Of a stretch of 64,000 nt of DNA, positions 53,903-62,722 are shown piece by piece (the first letter of the stretch is position 1; each line of letters begins with the position of its first letter). A program made the position numbers and the translations under genes. Source of the stretch: Hyalangium versicolor (GTDB lineage: Bacteria; Myxococcota; Myxococcia; Myxococcales; Myxococcaceae); the NCBI RefSeq assembly GCF_020103695.1, contig NZ_JAHXBF010000003.1, forward strand, positions 248,001 to 312,000, in the 5' to 3' direction. The notes beneath the pieces were generated by a model, which was not told where the DNA came from, ran no database searches, and worked only from the letters and a program-made list of their open reading frames with translations.

Positions 53903-54586
53903 ATGTATCGCTCGATTTTTTCCGCCGCCCTCGTCGTGCTCGCGGCCCTGATGGCTCCCGCCTCGGCCCTTGCTGGATCGGTCTACCTCAACGGTGTCCG
54001 AATCGATGGGCTCACCAACCAGAAGTTCGAGAAGGCCACCGTCCGCATCGACGAGAAGGGCGACATCCACATCGAGGCGGTTGGCTACAAGGTGACGACG
54101 TCCACCGTCGCTGTCCAACCGGCTCCAGCGCCCGTGGCACCTCCGCCGGCTCCTGCTGCGACGGCTCCCGCTCCGGTGGCGCCCCCTGCGCCCGTGGCCC
54201 CTGCTCGCGGGCCAGAAGCACCCCCGTCGCTCACCCAGCGCTACTGGCTCGTCACGGATCAGTCCGTTCCCGGCATGACCGAGTACGACTTCGATCTCTA
54301 CATCAACTCCAAGTGGATCCGGAAACTCCGGAATAACGAGGAGCAGGTCATCACGGAGATCACCCGTTACCTGCAGCCCGGGAAGAACACCATCCTGTTC
54401 AGTGCCCACAAGGTGTCTGCGGGGGACAGGAAGAGTTTTTCGCCTCAGCACTACTTCAAGGTCATCATTGGCGAGGGCAACATCGGTGGGGACAACGTGA
54501 TGATCGACAACGCGATCATCAAGTTCCAGCGGACGGCCGCGGACACGAAGGACGATTCCGAGGAGTTCACCCTCACCACACGCTAG
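53903..54586 (+). CDS. Hypothetical secreted protein with Pro/Ala linker
   Basis: About 227 residues. It has a signal peptide (SIFSAALVVLAALMAPASALA), then a short beta domain (GSVYLNGVRIDGLTNQKFEKATVRIDEKGDIHIEAVGYKV), a Pro/Ala/Val linker of about 50 residues, and a C-terminal domain (RYWLVTDQSVPGMTEYDFDLYINSKWIRKLRNNEEQVITEITRYLQPGKNTILFSAHKV). The two beta domains joined by a PA linker suggest an envelope-spanning or polymer-binding protein. No family is recognised. ATG at 53903 with CCAGGAG upstream. The following gene begins 23 bp downstream. Confidence 0.8.
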   Translation: MYRSIFSAALVVLAALMAPASALAGSVYLNGVRIDGLTNQKFEKATVRIDEKGDIHIEAVGYKVTTSTVAVQPAPAPVAPPPAPAATAPAPVAPPAPVAPARGPEAPPSLTQRYWLVTDQSVPGMTEYDFDLYINSKWIRKLRNNEEQVITEITRYLQPGKNTILFSAHKVSAGDRKSFSPQHYFKVIIGEGNIGGDNVMIDNAIIKFQRTAADTKDDSEEFTLTTR

Positions 54587-54609
54587 CGCCCGAGGAGGCG
54601 GCCGGTTCC

Positions 54610-55074
54610 TTGTTCAATATCGACGAGAGATATCGCGGGTTGCCCGCGAGCCGCGAACAGGTGATCGCGCTCCACACGTCGCTCAACTCGCCGCACCTGT
54701 TCATCCCAGGCAAGCCGGCGGGACAGGCGCAGGCGTTCATCCTGGGCCTGCGCGGTTCGACGGGCTTCGCCACGTTCATCTACCTGTACCTGTCCGAGGC
54801 CGCCGAGTGCGCGGTCTACGTCTCTGGCAAGCGCAACACCAGCTTCGAGGAGTACCTGGGCGAGGAGGGCGAGGCGCTCGCCTTCGTCGAGTCCATGGGC
54901 TTCATGATGGACAACTCGAACTGGCGCTCGTTGCCGCAGCCGACGCAGGAGGAACTGCTGCGGACGCTGCCCGTCTTCTTCCGGGACCCCAAGCAGGTGC
55001 CGGCCGTCGCCAAGAAGGTCGAGGAGAAGCGCAACGCCGCCGCCACCCTGGGCCGCTTCCTGGCGGCCTTCTGA
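54610..55074 (+). CDS. Small hypothetical protein upstream of tgl
   Basis: A 154-residue, probably cytoplasmic protein with TTG as start at 54610 and AGGAGG at 54593-54598, 11 nt upstream. Sequence features are SREQVIALHTSLNSPHLFIPGK, ECAVYVSGKRNTSFEEYLGEEGEALAFVESMGFMMDNSNWRSLP, and a helical tail. No signal peptide. No family is assigned. It lies 22 bp before tgl and is likely cotranscribed, so it may be connected with type IV pilus function; that is context only. Confidence 0.75.
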   Translation: MFNIDERYRGLPASREQVIALHTSLNSPHLFIPGKPAGQAQAFILGLRGSTGFATFIYLYLSEAAECAVYVSGKRNTSFEEYLGEEGEALAFVESMGFMMDNSNWRSLPQPTQEELLRTLPVFFRDPKQVPAVAKKVEEKRNAAATLGRFLAAF

Positions 55075-55096
55075 CTTCCAGCCCCGAGTTCTCTCC

Positions 55097-55849
55097 ATGC
55101 CCCGCGTCTCTCTTGCCTGGCCCCTCGCGATCGCGTTCGTCCTCTCTGGTTGCAAGCACATCCCCACGCAGAGAGAGCAGGAGAGCGCGGAGATCCGCTA
55201 CAACCTGGGCGTGCAGGCGCAGCAGGCCGGCAACATCCAGGAGGCGCTGAGCGAGTTCCAGCGCGCGGTGGAATTCGATCCCGAGAACGCGGACGCGCAG
55301 AACGCCCTGGGCATCCTGCTGCACCTGTCCTTCCGGCGTCCGGCCGAGGCCATCGAGCACTATGAGAAGGCCATCGAGATCCGCCCGAACTTCTCCGAAG
55401 CTCGGACGAACCTGGCCAACGTCCGCCTGGATCAGGGGCAGTATGACGAGGCCATCAAGCTCTACGAGCAGGTGCTCAACGACATGCTGTACCCCACGCC
55501 GTTCATCGCCCAGGGCAACATGGGGTGGGCCTATTTCAAGAAGGGCGACACGCAGAAGGGTGTGGAGAACATCAAGGCTGCGGTGACGCTCAACCCGAAC
55601 TTCTGCCTGGGCTACAAGAACCTGGGCCTCATCTACGAGCAGACCGGGAAGACCGAAGAGGCCTGCAACGAGTTCACCCACTACCGCGAGCAGTGCCCCG
55701 AAGTGGCGGATGCGTACCTGCGCGAGGGCGTGTGCCTGGCCAAGCAGGGCCATGCGGATACCGCGAAGGAGCGCCTGGAGACGTGTGAGACCAAGGCCAC
55801 CCAGCCGACGCTGAAGGAAGAGTGCCGCCGCCTGCGGGAGAACCTGTAA
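55097..55849 (+). CDS. tgl: Type IV pilus secretin assembly lipoprotein Tgl (TPR)
   Basis: A 250-residue outer-membrane lipoprotein (LSGC, Cys19) with about six TPR motifs, e.g. YNLGVQAQQAGNIQEALSEFQRAVEFDPENADAQNALGILLH and SEARTNLANVRLDQGQYDEAIKLYEQVL. Length, the CK.IPT start of the mature part and the NDMLYPTPFIAQGNMGWAYFKKGD segment fit Tgl of M. xanthus, which is needed for assembly of the PilQ secretin and so for S-motility. Tgl is one of the proteins that cells can pass to each other by contact. No other pil gene is in the window. Confidence 0.88.
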   Translation: MPRVSLAWPLAIAFVLSGCKHIPTQREQESAEIRYNLGVQAQQAGNIQEALSEFQRAVEFDPENADAQNALGILLHLSFRRPAEAIEHYEKAIEIRPNFSEARTNLANVRLDQGQYDEAIKLYEQVLNDMLYPTPFIAQGNMGWAYFKKGDTQKGVENIKAAVTLNPNFCLGYKNLGLIYEQTGKTEEACNEFTHYREQCPEVADAYLREGVCLAKQGHADTAKERLETCETKATQPTLKEECRRLRENL

Positions 55850-55862
55850 GCCGGGAGCGATC

Positions 55863-56249
55863 GTGGACCACGTCGACTTCGGCAAATACCTCTCCCAGCA
55901 GCGTGAGCTGAGGGGCATGTCGCGCGAGGACATCTCCCGGGCGACGAAGATCCCTCCCAGCCTCGTCACGGCGCTCGAGGAGGGACAGTTCGAGCGGCTG
56001 CCGGCTCGCATCTTCGTGCTGAACTACATCCGGGCCTACGCGCATGTCATTGGCATGGCGCCCGAAGAGGCCGTGCTGCGCTACGAGGAGGTGGACAAGG
56101 CCACTCCGGCGCCCACTCCGGCGGCGCTTGAGCGCGAGCGGCGGCGGCGAGCGTGGGTAGGCCTGGCGATGATGCTGGTCGTCCTGGCCATTGGCGTGTA
56201 CGCCTTCCTCGTGGCCACCGGGAAGCTTCCGCGCCCCTTCGCGGGTTGA
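55863..56249 (+). CDS. HTH membrane protein (RodZ-like, short)
   Basis: A 128-residue protein from a GTG at 55863. The N-terminal helix-turn-helix of the HTH_25/RodZ type is FGKYLSQQRELRGMSREDISRATKIPPSLVTALEEGQFERLPARIFVLNYIRAYAHVIG. After a Pro/Glu/Arg linker comes one transmembrane helix (WVGLAMMLVVLAIGVYAFLVATG), with only about 8 residues beyond. RodZ proper has a large periplasmic DUF4115 domain, which is missing here. It is likely inner-membrane and may bind MreB or DNA. It lies 14 bp after tgl and 9 bp before recO. Confidence 0.85.
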   Translation: MDHVDFGKYLSQQRELRGMSREDISRATKIPPSLVTALEEGQFERLPARIFVLNYIRAYAHVIGMAPEEAVLRYEEVDKATPAPTPAALERERRRRAWVGLAMMLVVLAIGVYAFLVATGKLPRPFAG

Positions 56250-56257
56250 GGGAGACC

Positions 56258-56992
56258 ATGGAGCGGTTCGTCGACGAGGCGCTCGTGCTGTCCACCATGG
56301 ACTACGGTGAGGCGGATCGGCTCGTGACGCTCCTCACCCGCGAGCATGGCAAGCTCACCGCGTTCGCCGCGGGGGCTCGGAAGAGCAAGCGGCGCTTCGC
56401 AGGTGCGCTCGAGCCCTTCATGCGCCTGCGCGTCCAGATCGTCGAGACCCGCGGCAGCACCGTGCGCCTGGACTCGGCCGACATCGAGGCCGGCTACTAC
56501 ACGGCCCGGCAGGATCTCGCGCTGATTGCCCGCGCCCTGTACTCCGTGGAGCTGTGCCGCGAGCTGACGCGCGACCATGAGCCCCACCCGGAGCTGTTCG
56601 CCCTGCTCGAGGAGTATCTCGCCCGGCTGGATGCCAAGGAGGCAGGCCCCACCTCGCTGCTCGCCTTCGAACTCTCTGCTCTGGCTCACGCGGGCCTGAT
56701 GCCGCGCTTCGATGCGTGCGCCCTGTGTGGCGGCGTGCCCGGTGAGCGCCCACGCTTCGATCAGTCCCATGGCGGCGCTGTGTGCGAGCCGTGCAGTGGC
56801 CGCGCCCGGGAGTCGGTGGCGATCCCTCCCGAACTCCTCTCGGGCCTGCGCGCGCTGCAGGAAGGCCAGCGCACCCCGCTGCCTCCGGAGTTGAGGGCGA
56901 GGGCGCGCAGCATCCTCAACGTCTTCATCGCGCACCACCTCGGCCGGCGCCTCAAGAGCGTGGACTTCATGGCCCAGGTCGGGCTCGATTGA
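56258..56992 (+). CDS. recO: DNA repair protein RecO
   Basis: About 244 residues from the ATG at 56258 with GAGGGAGACC upstream. The RecO pattern is present: OB fold VDEALVLSTMDYGEADRLVTLLTREHGKLTAFAAGARKSKRRFAGALEPF, the middle region LARALYSVELCRELT, and a zinc-binding C-terminus CALCG...CEPCSG. RecO helps load RecA at gaps and anneals ssDNA. It lies between the HTH membrane gene and a PfkB kinase on the same strand. Confidence 0.95.
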   Translation: MERFVDEALVLSTMDYGEADRLVTLLTREHGKLTAFAAGARKSKRRFAGALEPFMRLRVQIVETRGSTVRLDSADIEAGYYTARQDLALIARALYSVELCRELTRDHEPHPELFALLEEYLARLDAKEAGPTSLLAFELSALAHAGLMPRFDACALCGGVPGERPRFDQSHGGAVCEPCSGRARESVAIPPELLSGLRALQEGQRTPLPPELRARARSILNVFIAHHLGRRLKSVDFMAQVGLD

Positions 56993-57012
56993 CGCAGGCT
57001 GGGAGCGAGGTC

Positions 57013-58014
57013 ATGACCGATTCGGCGCCGCGGCTCGACGTGGTGTGCATGGGCGAGACGCTGGTGGATTTCCTCCCCGCCGAGTCCGGCTGCCGGGTGC
57101 GCGAGGTGTCCTCGTGGTCCCCGTGCATCGGGGGCTCGCTCGCCAATGTCTCCGTGGGGCTGGCCCGTCTCGGAGCGCGCTCGGGGCTGGTGTCCGTGCT
57201 GGGCTCGGACGAGTTCGGGCACCTCCTGCGTGAGCGTCTTGCCGCCGAGGGCGTGGATGTGAGCCACGTGCGGCAGACGAAGGAGGCTCGGACCGGGCTC
57301 GTCTTCATCTCGCTCGATGCGCGCGGGGAGCGCAGCTTCACCTATTTCCGGACACGCTCGGCGGAGTTCCTCCTGGGTGAGCAGGATGTGGATCCGGACT
57401 TCCTCGCGCGGACCCGGGTGTTTCACTGGGGCTCCAACGCGCTCCACCTGCCCGAGGCTCGCGTCGCGGTCCAGAAGGCCATCGAGCGCGTGCGCGAGGC
57501 CGGGAACTTCGTGAGCTGTGATCCCAACCTGCGCCTCCATGCCTGGGCGGACCCTCGCGAGCCCAAGGGCATCCTCGAACGGCTGTTGCCCCTGTGCCAC
57601 GTGGTGAAGCTGTCCGAGGAGGAGATGGAGATCGTCGTCGGAACCCAGGACCCGCATGCCGCCCTGGAGGCCCTGAGCCGGATGGGGGTCACGCTGCCCG
57701 TGGTGACCCTGGGAGAGAAGGGCGCCGCCTTCCTCTGGCGGGGCGAGGTGGTCCATGTCCCAGCGCCCACGGTTCGTGTCCTGGACACCACCGGCGCCGG
57801 AGATGGCTTCGTCTCCAGCCTCCTCTTCGGGTTGACGCGCCGGTATCCGGACCCGCGGGCCCTGCTCGGTGCCTCCCGCGAGTCCCTTACCGAGCTGGCC
57901 ACCTTCGCGTGCGTGGTGGGCTCGCGCGTCGTGGAGCGCCTGGGCGCCGTGGCCGGGCTTCCGCTCGCGGCCGAGGTCGCCCAGCACATGCCCGCGGATC
58001 TTCGCCCCCGCTGA
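57013..58014 (+). CDS. PfkB-family carbohydrate kinase
   Basis: About 333 residues from the ATG at 57013 (GGGAGCGAGGTC upstream). It shows the N-terminal VVCMGETLVDFLPA, the GG motif IGGSLANVSVGLARLG, and the C-terminal ATP-binding/catalytic motif VLDTTGAGDGFVSSLLFG with catalytic Asp. This is the ribokinase/fructokinase fold; fructose or a related sugar is a likely substrate. It lies 20 bp after recO and is followed by a 158-bp gap with a candidate kinase promoter. Confidence 0.93.
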   Translation: MTDSAPRLDVVCMGETLVDFLPAESGCRVREVSSWSPCIGGSLANVSVGLARLGARSGLVSVLGSDEFGHLLRERLAAEGVDVSHVRQTKEARTGLVFISLDARGERSFTYFRTRSAEFLLGEQDVDPDFLARTRVFHWGSNALHLPEARVAVQKAIERVREAGNFVSCDPNLRLHAWADPREPKGILERLLPLCHVVKLSEEEMEIVVGTQDPHAALEALSRMGVTLPVVTLGEKGAAFLWRGEVVHVPAPTVRVLDTTGAGDGFVSSLLFGLTRRYPDPRALLGASRESLTELATFACVVGSRVVERLGAVAGLPLAAEVAQHMPADLRPR

Positions 58015-58131
58015 GCCGGGGTGGCTCGCTGCGTCGTACCCGGAGCGGGCTTTCCTCGTGGATATTTACGATCCGGGCGGGGAAATGGCGGCCCGTACCC
58101 CCTCCTTTGTAGGGCGAACGGGCGAGGGGGC

Positions 58132-58160
58132 GTGACCGCAGCCATGTGCGCCGCTAGCAT
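58132..58160 (+). promoter_or_regulatory. Candidate promoter of first Ser/Thr kinase gene
   Basis: GTGACC, 17 nt, TAGCAT, then GGGGGGCCTTTC and the start codon. The start lies about 5 nt after the expected transcription start, so the mRNA may be almost leaderless. Confidence 0.55.
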
Positions 58161-58169
58161 GGGGGGCCT
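58153..58169 (+). repeat. 17-nt repeat before kinase genes, copy 1
   Basis: GCTAGCATGGGGGGCCT, identical to 60426-60442. It contains the candidate -10 and ends 3 nt before the ATG. Confidence 0.85.
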
Positions 58170-58172
58170 TTC

Positions 58173-60371
58173 ATGCCCAGACCGGATGCCTCCGCCGGGG
58201 CCGATCCCTACCGCGGCCGCAAAATCGGAAAGTACGAGATCCTCACCCGACTGTCCGTGGGGGGCATGGCGGAGCTCTTCCTTGCGTTCACCTCGGGACC
58301 AGGCGGCTTCCGCAAGTTCGTCGCGCTCAAGCAGATCCTGCCGGATGTGAAGACCGACGAGTTCGTGAAGATGTTCCTGGATGAGGCTCGCATCACCGCG
58401 GCCTTCTCCCATCCCAACATCGGCCAGGTGTTCGATCTCGGCCTGGAGGACGACGAGCTGTATCTGGCCATGGAGTTCCTGCCCGGCCAGAACCTCGAGC
58501 AGGTCATGGTCGCGGCCAGCTACACGCGGCCGCTGCCCGTGGGCTTCGCCGCCCGGGTGGCCCGCGACGTCTGCCTGGGCCTCCACTACGCCCACCACTT
58601 CACCGCGCCCTCCGGCCGCAAGGTGGCGGCCGTGCACCGTGACATGGCTCCGCGCAACGTCATGATCACCTACGACGGCGTGGTGAAGGTGATCGACTTC
58701 GGCATCGCCAAGGCCAGGGGCCGCATTGCCCGCACCCACGTGGGCATGGTGAAGGGGACCAGCGGGTACATGTCTCCCGAGCAGGTGCGCGGCCAGGAGC
58801 TCGATGGGCGCAGCGACCTGTTCACCGCCGGAGTGCTGCTGCACGAGATGCTCTGCGGCCAGCGCCTGTTCAACACCACCGACGAAGACGCGATGATGCG
58901 GCAGATCGCCAATGCCGACGTCGCTCCGCCCCGCGACCTCAACCCGGATGTGCCCGAGGCGCTCGACGCGGTGGTGGTCCGCGCGCTCGAGAAGGATCCG
59001 GCCAGGCGCTTCGCCACCGGCCGCGAGATGGCCAAGGCCATCGAGACGGCGATGGGGCTCCAACTCTTCGACGAGGAGGCTGTCGCCGAGCTCATGCAGG
59101 CGCTCTTCGCGGAGAAGCGCCTGAAGACGCTCGCGCTCCTGGACTACGCCAGCCACGATGATGAGCGCGTCAGCAAGGTCGTCGAAGCGCTCCGGGATGA
59201 TGAGAAGACCCTTGGTGGCGGCTCCCCCAGAGCGGACGAGATCAGCGACCTCGTCCCCACCGCGCCCGTGAAGGCGCTGTCTCACCAGAACCCCCCATCG
59301 CGTCCCGCGGCTGGGCGTCCGGCCGCGCTTTCCGGCCGCTCTCAGGCTCGCAAGTCGGGAACTGGAGGCGACCCGCCCTCGGGCCCCGCCAGGGCCCGGC
59401 CATTCCCAGCTCCCGCTCGGTCGCCCCCGGAGGCGCAGTCCCGCAAAGCCAGTCTCTTCGAGGAGGACGCTCCCACCCAGATCGGTCCCATCCCCGGCAT
59501 GCCCTCCGAGGCGGAGACCACGCTGCCCCCCGCGTCCGATCCCCGCGAGGGCCGGCGCAATCCCAGGATGGGGGTGTTCACGCTCGGCCCCACGGAGTCT
59601 CCCTCGGGCTCGGCGTCCAGGTCGCGGCACGACGACGGCGAGTTCTCGGAGACCTCCGAGGTCTCTCGGGTGTCCCGCGTCTCGCGCGCCCTGATGGCAC
59701 TCCAGAAGCCCTCTCGGCGGGGGTTGTGGATCGTCGGCGCCATCGTGCTCGTGGGCCTTGCGGTCCTCTTCATGCCCGAGGCGCTCAGGGACCGGATGGG
59801 TTCCGTGTTCTCGTCCGCCGGACAGTGGGCCTCCGAGCGCTTCTCGCACTCCGATCCCCAGGCCGTGCCAGGTCCTCCTGAGTCACCGGCCGTGCTCACT
59901 CCCACCCCCGCGCCGCCTTCGCAGGAGGCCTATGAGCCTCCACCACCCGCGCAGGGCAGCGGCGCCGAGGATGCTGTGGGGGACCCCGCGAATACGCCGG
60001 CGGCTCCCGCGGAGACGGTGCGCCCCAAGAAGCAGGGCCCCTCCGCAGCCTCCATTCAGAACGCCCCCCCTCGGAAGCCGGTTCGCGCCGTGGCGAAGCC
60101 CGCAGTGGACGACACCGCGGCAGAGCCCTCGGAGGCCGATGCGGAGCCGACCGAGGCGGATCCGGCGGCAGAGGAGGAGACCGTTCCGGAACCGCAGACG
60201 AAGCCTGCACGGACTCCCGTGATTCAGGGGAAACCAGCGGGGCGTGCCGCCAAGGCGCCAGCTGAGGAAGCCCCCGAGCCTCCGGAGCCCCATGTCGGAC
60301 CAGCAGAGGTGGATCCTTCGATCCAACCGCTGGAGGAGTCGCCTCCCACCGATGAGGAGGCGCCGCAGTAA
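58173..60371 (+). CDS. Serine/threonine protein kinase, membrane-anchored
   Basis: A 732-residue Hanks-type kinase. The N-terminal domain (about 15-290) has ILTRLSVGGMAELFLA, VALKQIL (ATP lysine), catalytic loop HRDMAPRNVMI (Ala in place of the usual Lys two positions after Asp), DFGIAKA and MSPEQVRG. A linker rich in Pro/Ser/Arg follows, then a transmembrane helix near residue 515 (GLWIVGAIVLVGLAVLFM) and a Pro/Glu-rich extracytoplasmic tail with no recognised sensor domain. It is one of two tandem paralogues whose kinase domains are nearly identical. Substrates are not apparent. Confidence 0.95.
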   Translation: MPRPDASAGADPYRGRKIGKYEILTRLSVGGMAELFLAFTSGPGGFRKFVALKQILPDVKTDEFVKMFLDEARITAAFSHPNIGQVFDLGLEDDELYLAMEFLPGQNLEQVMVAASYTRPLPVGFAARVARDVCLGLHYAHHFTAPSGRKVAAVHRDMAPRNVMITYDGVVKVIDFGIAKARGRIARTHVGMVKGTSGYMSPEQVRGQELDGRSDLFTAGVLLHEMLCGQRLFNTTDEDAMMRQIANADVAPPRDLNPDVPEALDAVVVRALEKDPARRFATGREMAKAIETAMGLQLFDEEAVAELMQALFAEKRLKTLALLDYASHDDERVSKVVEALRDDEKTLGGGSPRADEISDLVPTAPVKALSHQNPPSRPAAGRPAALSGRSQARKSGTGGDPPSGPARARPFPAPARSPPEAQSRKASLFEEDAPTQIGPIPGMPSEAETTLPPASDPREGRRNPRMGVFTLGPTESPSGSASRSRHDDGEFSETSEVSRVSRVSRALMALQKPSRRGLWIVGAIVLVGLAVLFMPEALRDRMGSVFSSAGQWASERFSHSDPQAVPGPPESPAVLTPTPAPPSQEAYEPPPPAQGSGAEDAVGDPANTPAAPAETVRPKKQGPSAASIQNAPPRKPVRAVAKPAVDDTAAEPSEADAEPTEADPAAEEETVPEPQTKPARTPVIQGKPAGRAAKAPAEEAPEPPEPHVGPAEVDPSIQPLEESPPTDEEAPQ

Positions 60372-60404
60372 CCAACGGGTAGGCGGGGAGGGCAGTCCAA
60401 CCCC

Positions 60405-60433
60405 GTGACGCGGTGTGGAGACGCGGCTAGCAT
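60405..60433 (+). promoter_or_regulatory. Candidate promoter of second Ser/Thr kinase gene
   Basis: GTGACG, 17 nt, TAGCAT, then GGGGGGCCTCGC and the start codon. Same geometry as the promoter at 58132-58160. Confidence 0.55.
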
Positions 60434-60442
60434 GGGGGGCCT
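60426..60442 (+). repeat. 17-nt repeat before kinase genes, copy 2
   Basis: GCTAGCATGGGGGGCCT, identical to 58153-58169, again ending 3 nt before the ATG. Confidence 0.85.
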
Positions 60443-60445
60443 CGC

Positions 60446-62713
60446 ATGGCGATTCAGGGTGCTTCCGCGGACGATCCCGACCGGGGGCGTCGCATCAGCA
60501 AGTATCAAATCCTCACACGGCTCTCCGTGGGAGGCATGGCGGAGCTCTTCCTCGCGTTCACGTCGGGGCCGGGCGGCTTCCGCAAGTTCGTCGCGCTCAA
60601 GCAGATCCTGCCGGACGTAAAGACGGACGAGTTCGTGAAGATGTTCCTGGACGAGGCCCGCATCACCGCGGCCCTCGCGCACGCGAACATCGGCCAGGTG
60701 TTCGATCTCGGCGAGGAGGACGGCGAGCTGTACCTCGCCATGGAGTTCCTCGCCGGCCAGAACCTCGAGCAGCTCATGAAGGCCGCGGACAAGCGCGACG
60801 CTCCGCTGCCGGCCGGGTTCGCCGCCCGGGTGATCCGCGACGTCTGCCTGGGCCTCCACTACGCCCACCACTTCGTCGATCCGACGGGCCGCTCCGTCGC
60901 CGTGGTCCACCGCGACATGTCCCCCCGCAACGTCATGGTCACCTATGACGGCGGGGTGAAGGTGATCGACTTCGGCATCGCCAAGGCCAAGGGCCGCCTG
61001 GGCCGCACCGCAGTGGGCATGGTGAAGGGGACCGGCGGGTACATGTCCCCCGAGCAGGTGCGTGGCCACGAGCTCGACGGGCGCAGCGACCTGTTCTCCG
61101 CTGGCGTGCTCCTGTACGAGATGCTCTGCGGCCAGCGCCTGTTCAACGCCGTCGGCGATGCCGCGATGATGATGCAGATCGCGGAAGGGCAGATCCCTCC
61201 ACCGCGCGAGGTCAACCCGGCGGTGCCCGAGGCCCTCGAGGCCGTGGTGATGAAGGCGCTCACCCGGGACAAGAGCAAGCGGTTCGCCACCGGGCGCGAG
61301 ATGGCCAAGGCCATCGAGACCGCGCTGGGGCCGGAGCTCTTCGACGAGGAGCGGCTGGCCGGGCTCATGGAGGAGTACTTCACGGACAAGCGTCAGAAGA
61401 CGCGCGCGCTCCTCGAGTACGCCAGCCGAGACGATGCCCGTATCAGCGAGGCCGCCGGAGCCCTCCAGGACGAGCCCTCGGACAACGTTCCCACCGCGCA
61501 GGTGAAGCGGACGCCCAAGCCGCGCTCCGCACCCAACGGGGGCCCCACTCCGCGCCCCAGCACGCCCGGCGCGCGTCCGCGCAGGCCCCCGAGCAGCCCC
61601 GGGCAGGCTTCCGTTTCGTCCACGCCCAGGACTCCCCGGCCTCGGGTGAGCGCCCGGCCGGAAGCGCCGGAGCCAGCCCCTTCGGAGGCCGAGGTTGACG
61701 AGGCGGATGAGGCCGGCTCCACCCAGCCTTCGCTCAAGGCCGTGCGTCCGGCACCGCCGCGCCCGGCGCCTCGTGGCAACTCCTACGCGGGCCCCCGTCC
61801 TTCGCGCACCACCACGCCCCAGGACACCCCGAAGGCCAGCGATGAGGAGGGCGGGAAGTCCCGCTGGGCCAGCCGCCTGTTCCTCCTCGCTTTCTTCGGC
61901 GCCATTGGCGGGCTGCTCTACCTGGAGCCTGTCCGCGCCATGCTCAAGCCTGGGTACGACTCCGCAGTGGCCTGGGTGAAGAACGAACTGGAGCTCAACC
62001 CGCCTCCGCCTCCGCCCGATACGCAGACCTGGCCCCCTCCGCAGAAGGCTCGGCCTCCCAATCCGCTGGAGCAGCCGCCGCAGAACGACCCGGCTCCCAC
62101 TGCTCCCTCGGAGACGGCCCAGGCTGCGACCGAGCCCACGACCGAGCCTGGCACCCCGGAGCCACCTCCGGAGGACGCCAAGGCCGAAGAGGACTCGAAG
62201 AGCGGCGACTCGAAGACCCCGGGGAAGGGGACAGCCATCGCCAAGGCCGGCTCGCCCACGGGCAAGTCGGGCACCTCGAAGACCCGGAGCCCCTCCAAGG
62301 GGAGCGAGGCGTCGCCCGGAGCGACGGCCTCCAACCCACAGGGTACGAATTCCCAGGCGCAGACGACCCAGCCCAAGGATCTGCAGTCGCAGTTGGCCCA
62401 GGAGCCCAACACCACCGTGGAGGACAATCCCGACGGTGAGGTCGTGGTGCTCGACACGAAGGATCCCCGGAAGATGAAGAAGGCCGGCATCGGCCTGCTC
62501 ACCCTCAACACCGTGCCTCGGGCCGCCGTGTTCGACGGCAACACGCTGCTGGGCACCACCCCGCTGGTGAAGGTCCCCCTCCAGGCGGGCACCTATCGGC
62601 TGCGCATCCTCGATTCAGATGGCAACAGTCGGGTGTTCTCCGCTCCCGTCATCGTCGCCAAGGACAACAAGTACACGATTACGGTTTCGGACCTCCCGAT
62701 GTACACGCAGTAA
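60446..62713 (+). CDS. Serine/threonine protein kinase with C-terminal PEGA domain
   Basis: A 755-residue Hanks-type kinase and paralogue of the upstream one. The kinase domain shows LSVGGMAELFLAF, VALKQIL, HRDMSPRNVMV (Ser replacing the usual Lys), DFGIAKAKG and SPEQVRGHELDGRSD. A Pro-rich linker leads to a transmembrane helix near residue 477 (LFLLAFFGAIGGLLYL), then a Pro/Thr/Ser/Lys-rich region and a C-terminal PEGA domain (LLTLNTVPRAAVFDGNTLLGTTPLVKVPLQAGTYRLRILD). The PEGA domain is probably a surface or periplasmic sensor. It ends 90 bp before glyQ. Confidence 0.96.
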   Translation: MAIQGASADDPDRGRRISKYQILTRLSVGGMAELFLAFTSGPGGFRKFVALKQILPDVKTDEFVKMFLDEARITAALAHANIGQVFDLGEEDGELYLAMEFLAGQNLEQLMKAADKRDAPLPAGFAARVIRDVCLGLHYAHHFVDPTGRSVAVVHRDMSPRNVMVTYDGGVKVIDFGIAKAKGRLGRTAVGMVKGTGGYMSPEQVRGHELDGRSDLFSAGVLLYEMLCGQRLFNAVGDAAMMMQIAEGQIPPPREVNPAVPEALEAVVMKALTRDKSKRFATGREMAKAIETALGPELFDEERLAGLMEEYFTDKRQKTRALLEYASRDDARISEAAGALQDEPSDNVPTAQVKRTPKPRSAPNGGPTPRPSTPGARPRRPPSSPGQASVSSTPRTPRPRVSARPEAPEPAPSEAEVDEADEAGSTQPSLKAVRPAPPRPAPRGNSYAGPRPSRTTTPQDTPKASDEEGGKSRWASRLFLLAFFGAIGGLLYLEPVRAMLKPGYDSAVAWVKNELELNPPPPPPDTQTWPPPQKARPPNPLEQPPQNDPAPTAPSETAQAATEPTTEPGTPEPPPEDAKAEEDSKSGDSKTPGKGTAIAKAGSPTGKSGTSKTRSPSKGSEASPGATASNPQGTNSQAQTTQPKDLQSQLAQEPNTTVEDNPDGEVVVLDTKDPRKMKKAGIGLLTLNTVPRAAVFDGNTLLGTTPLVKVPLQAGTYRLRILDSDGNSRVFSAPVIVAKDNKYTITVSDLPMYTQ

Positions 62714-62722
62714 CGGTCGTCC

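Noticed and set aside
57423..59849. An 808-codon minus-strand frame across the PfkB and kinase genes
   Set aside because: Antisense to two clear genes; no domain.
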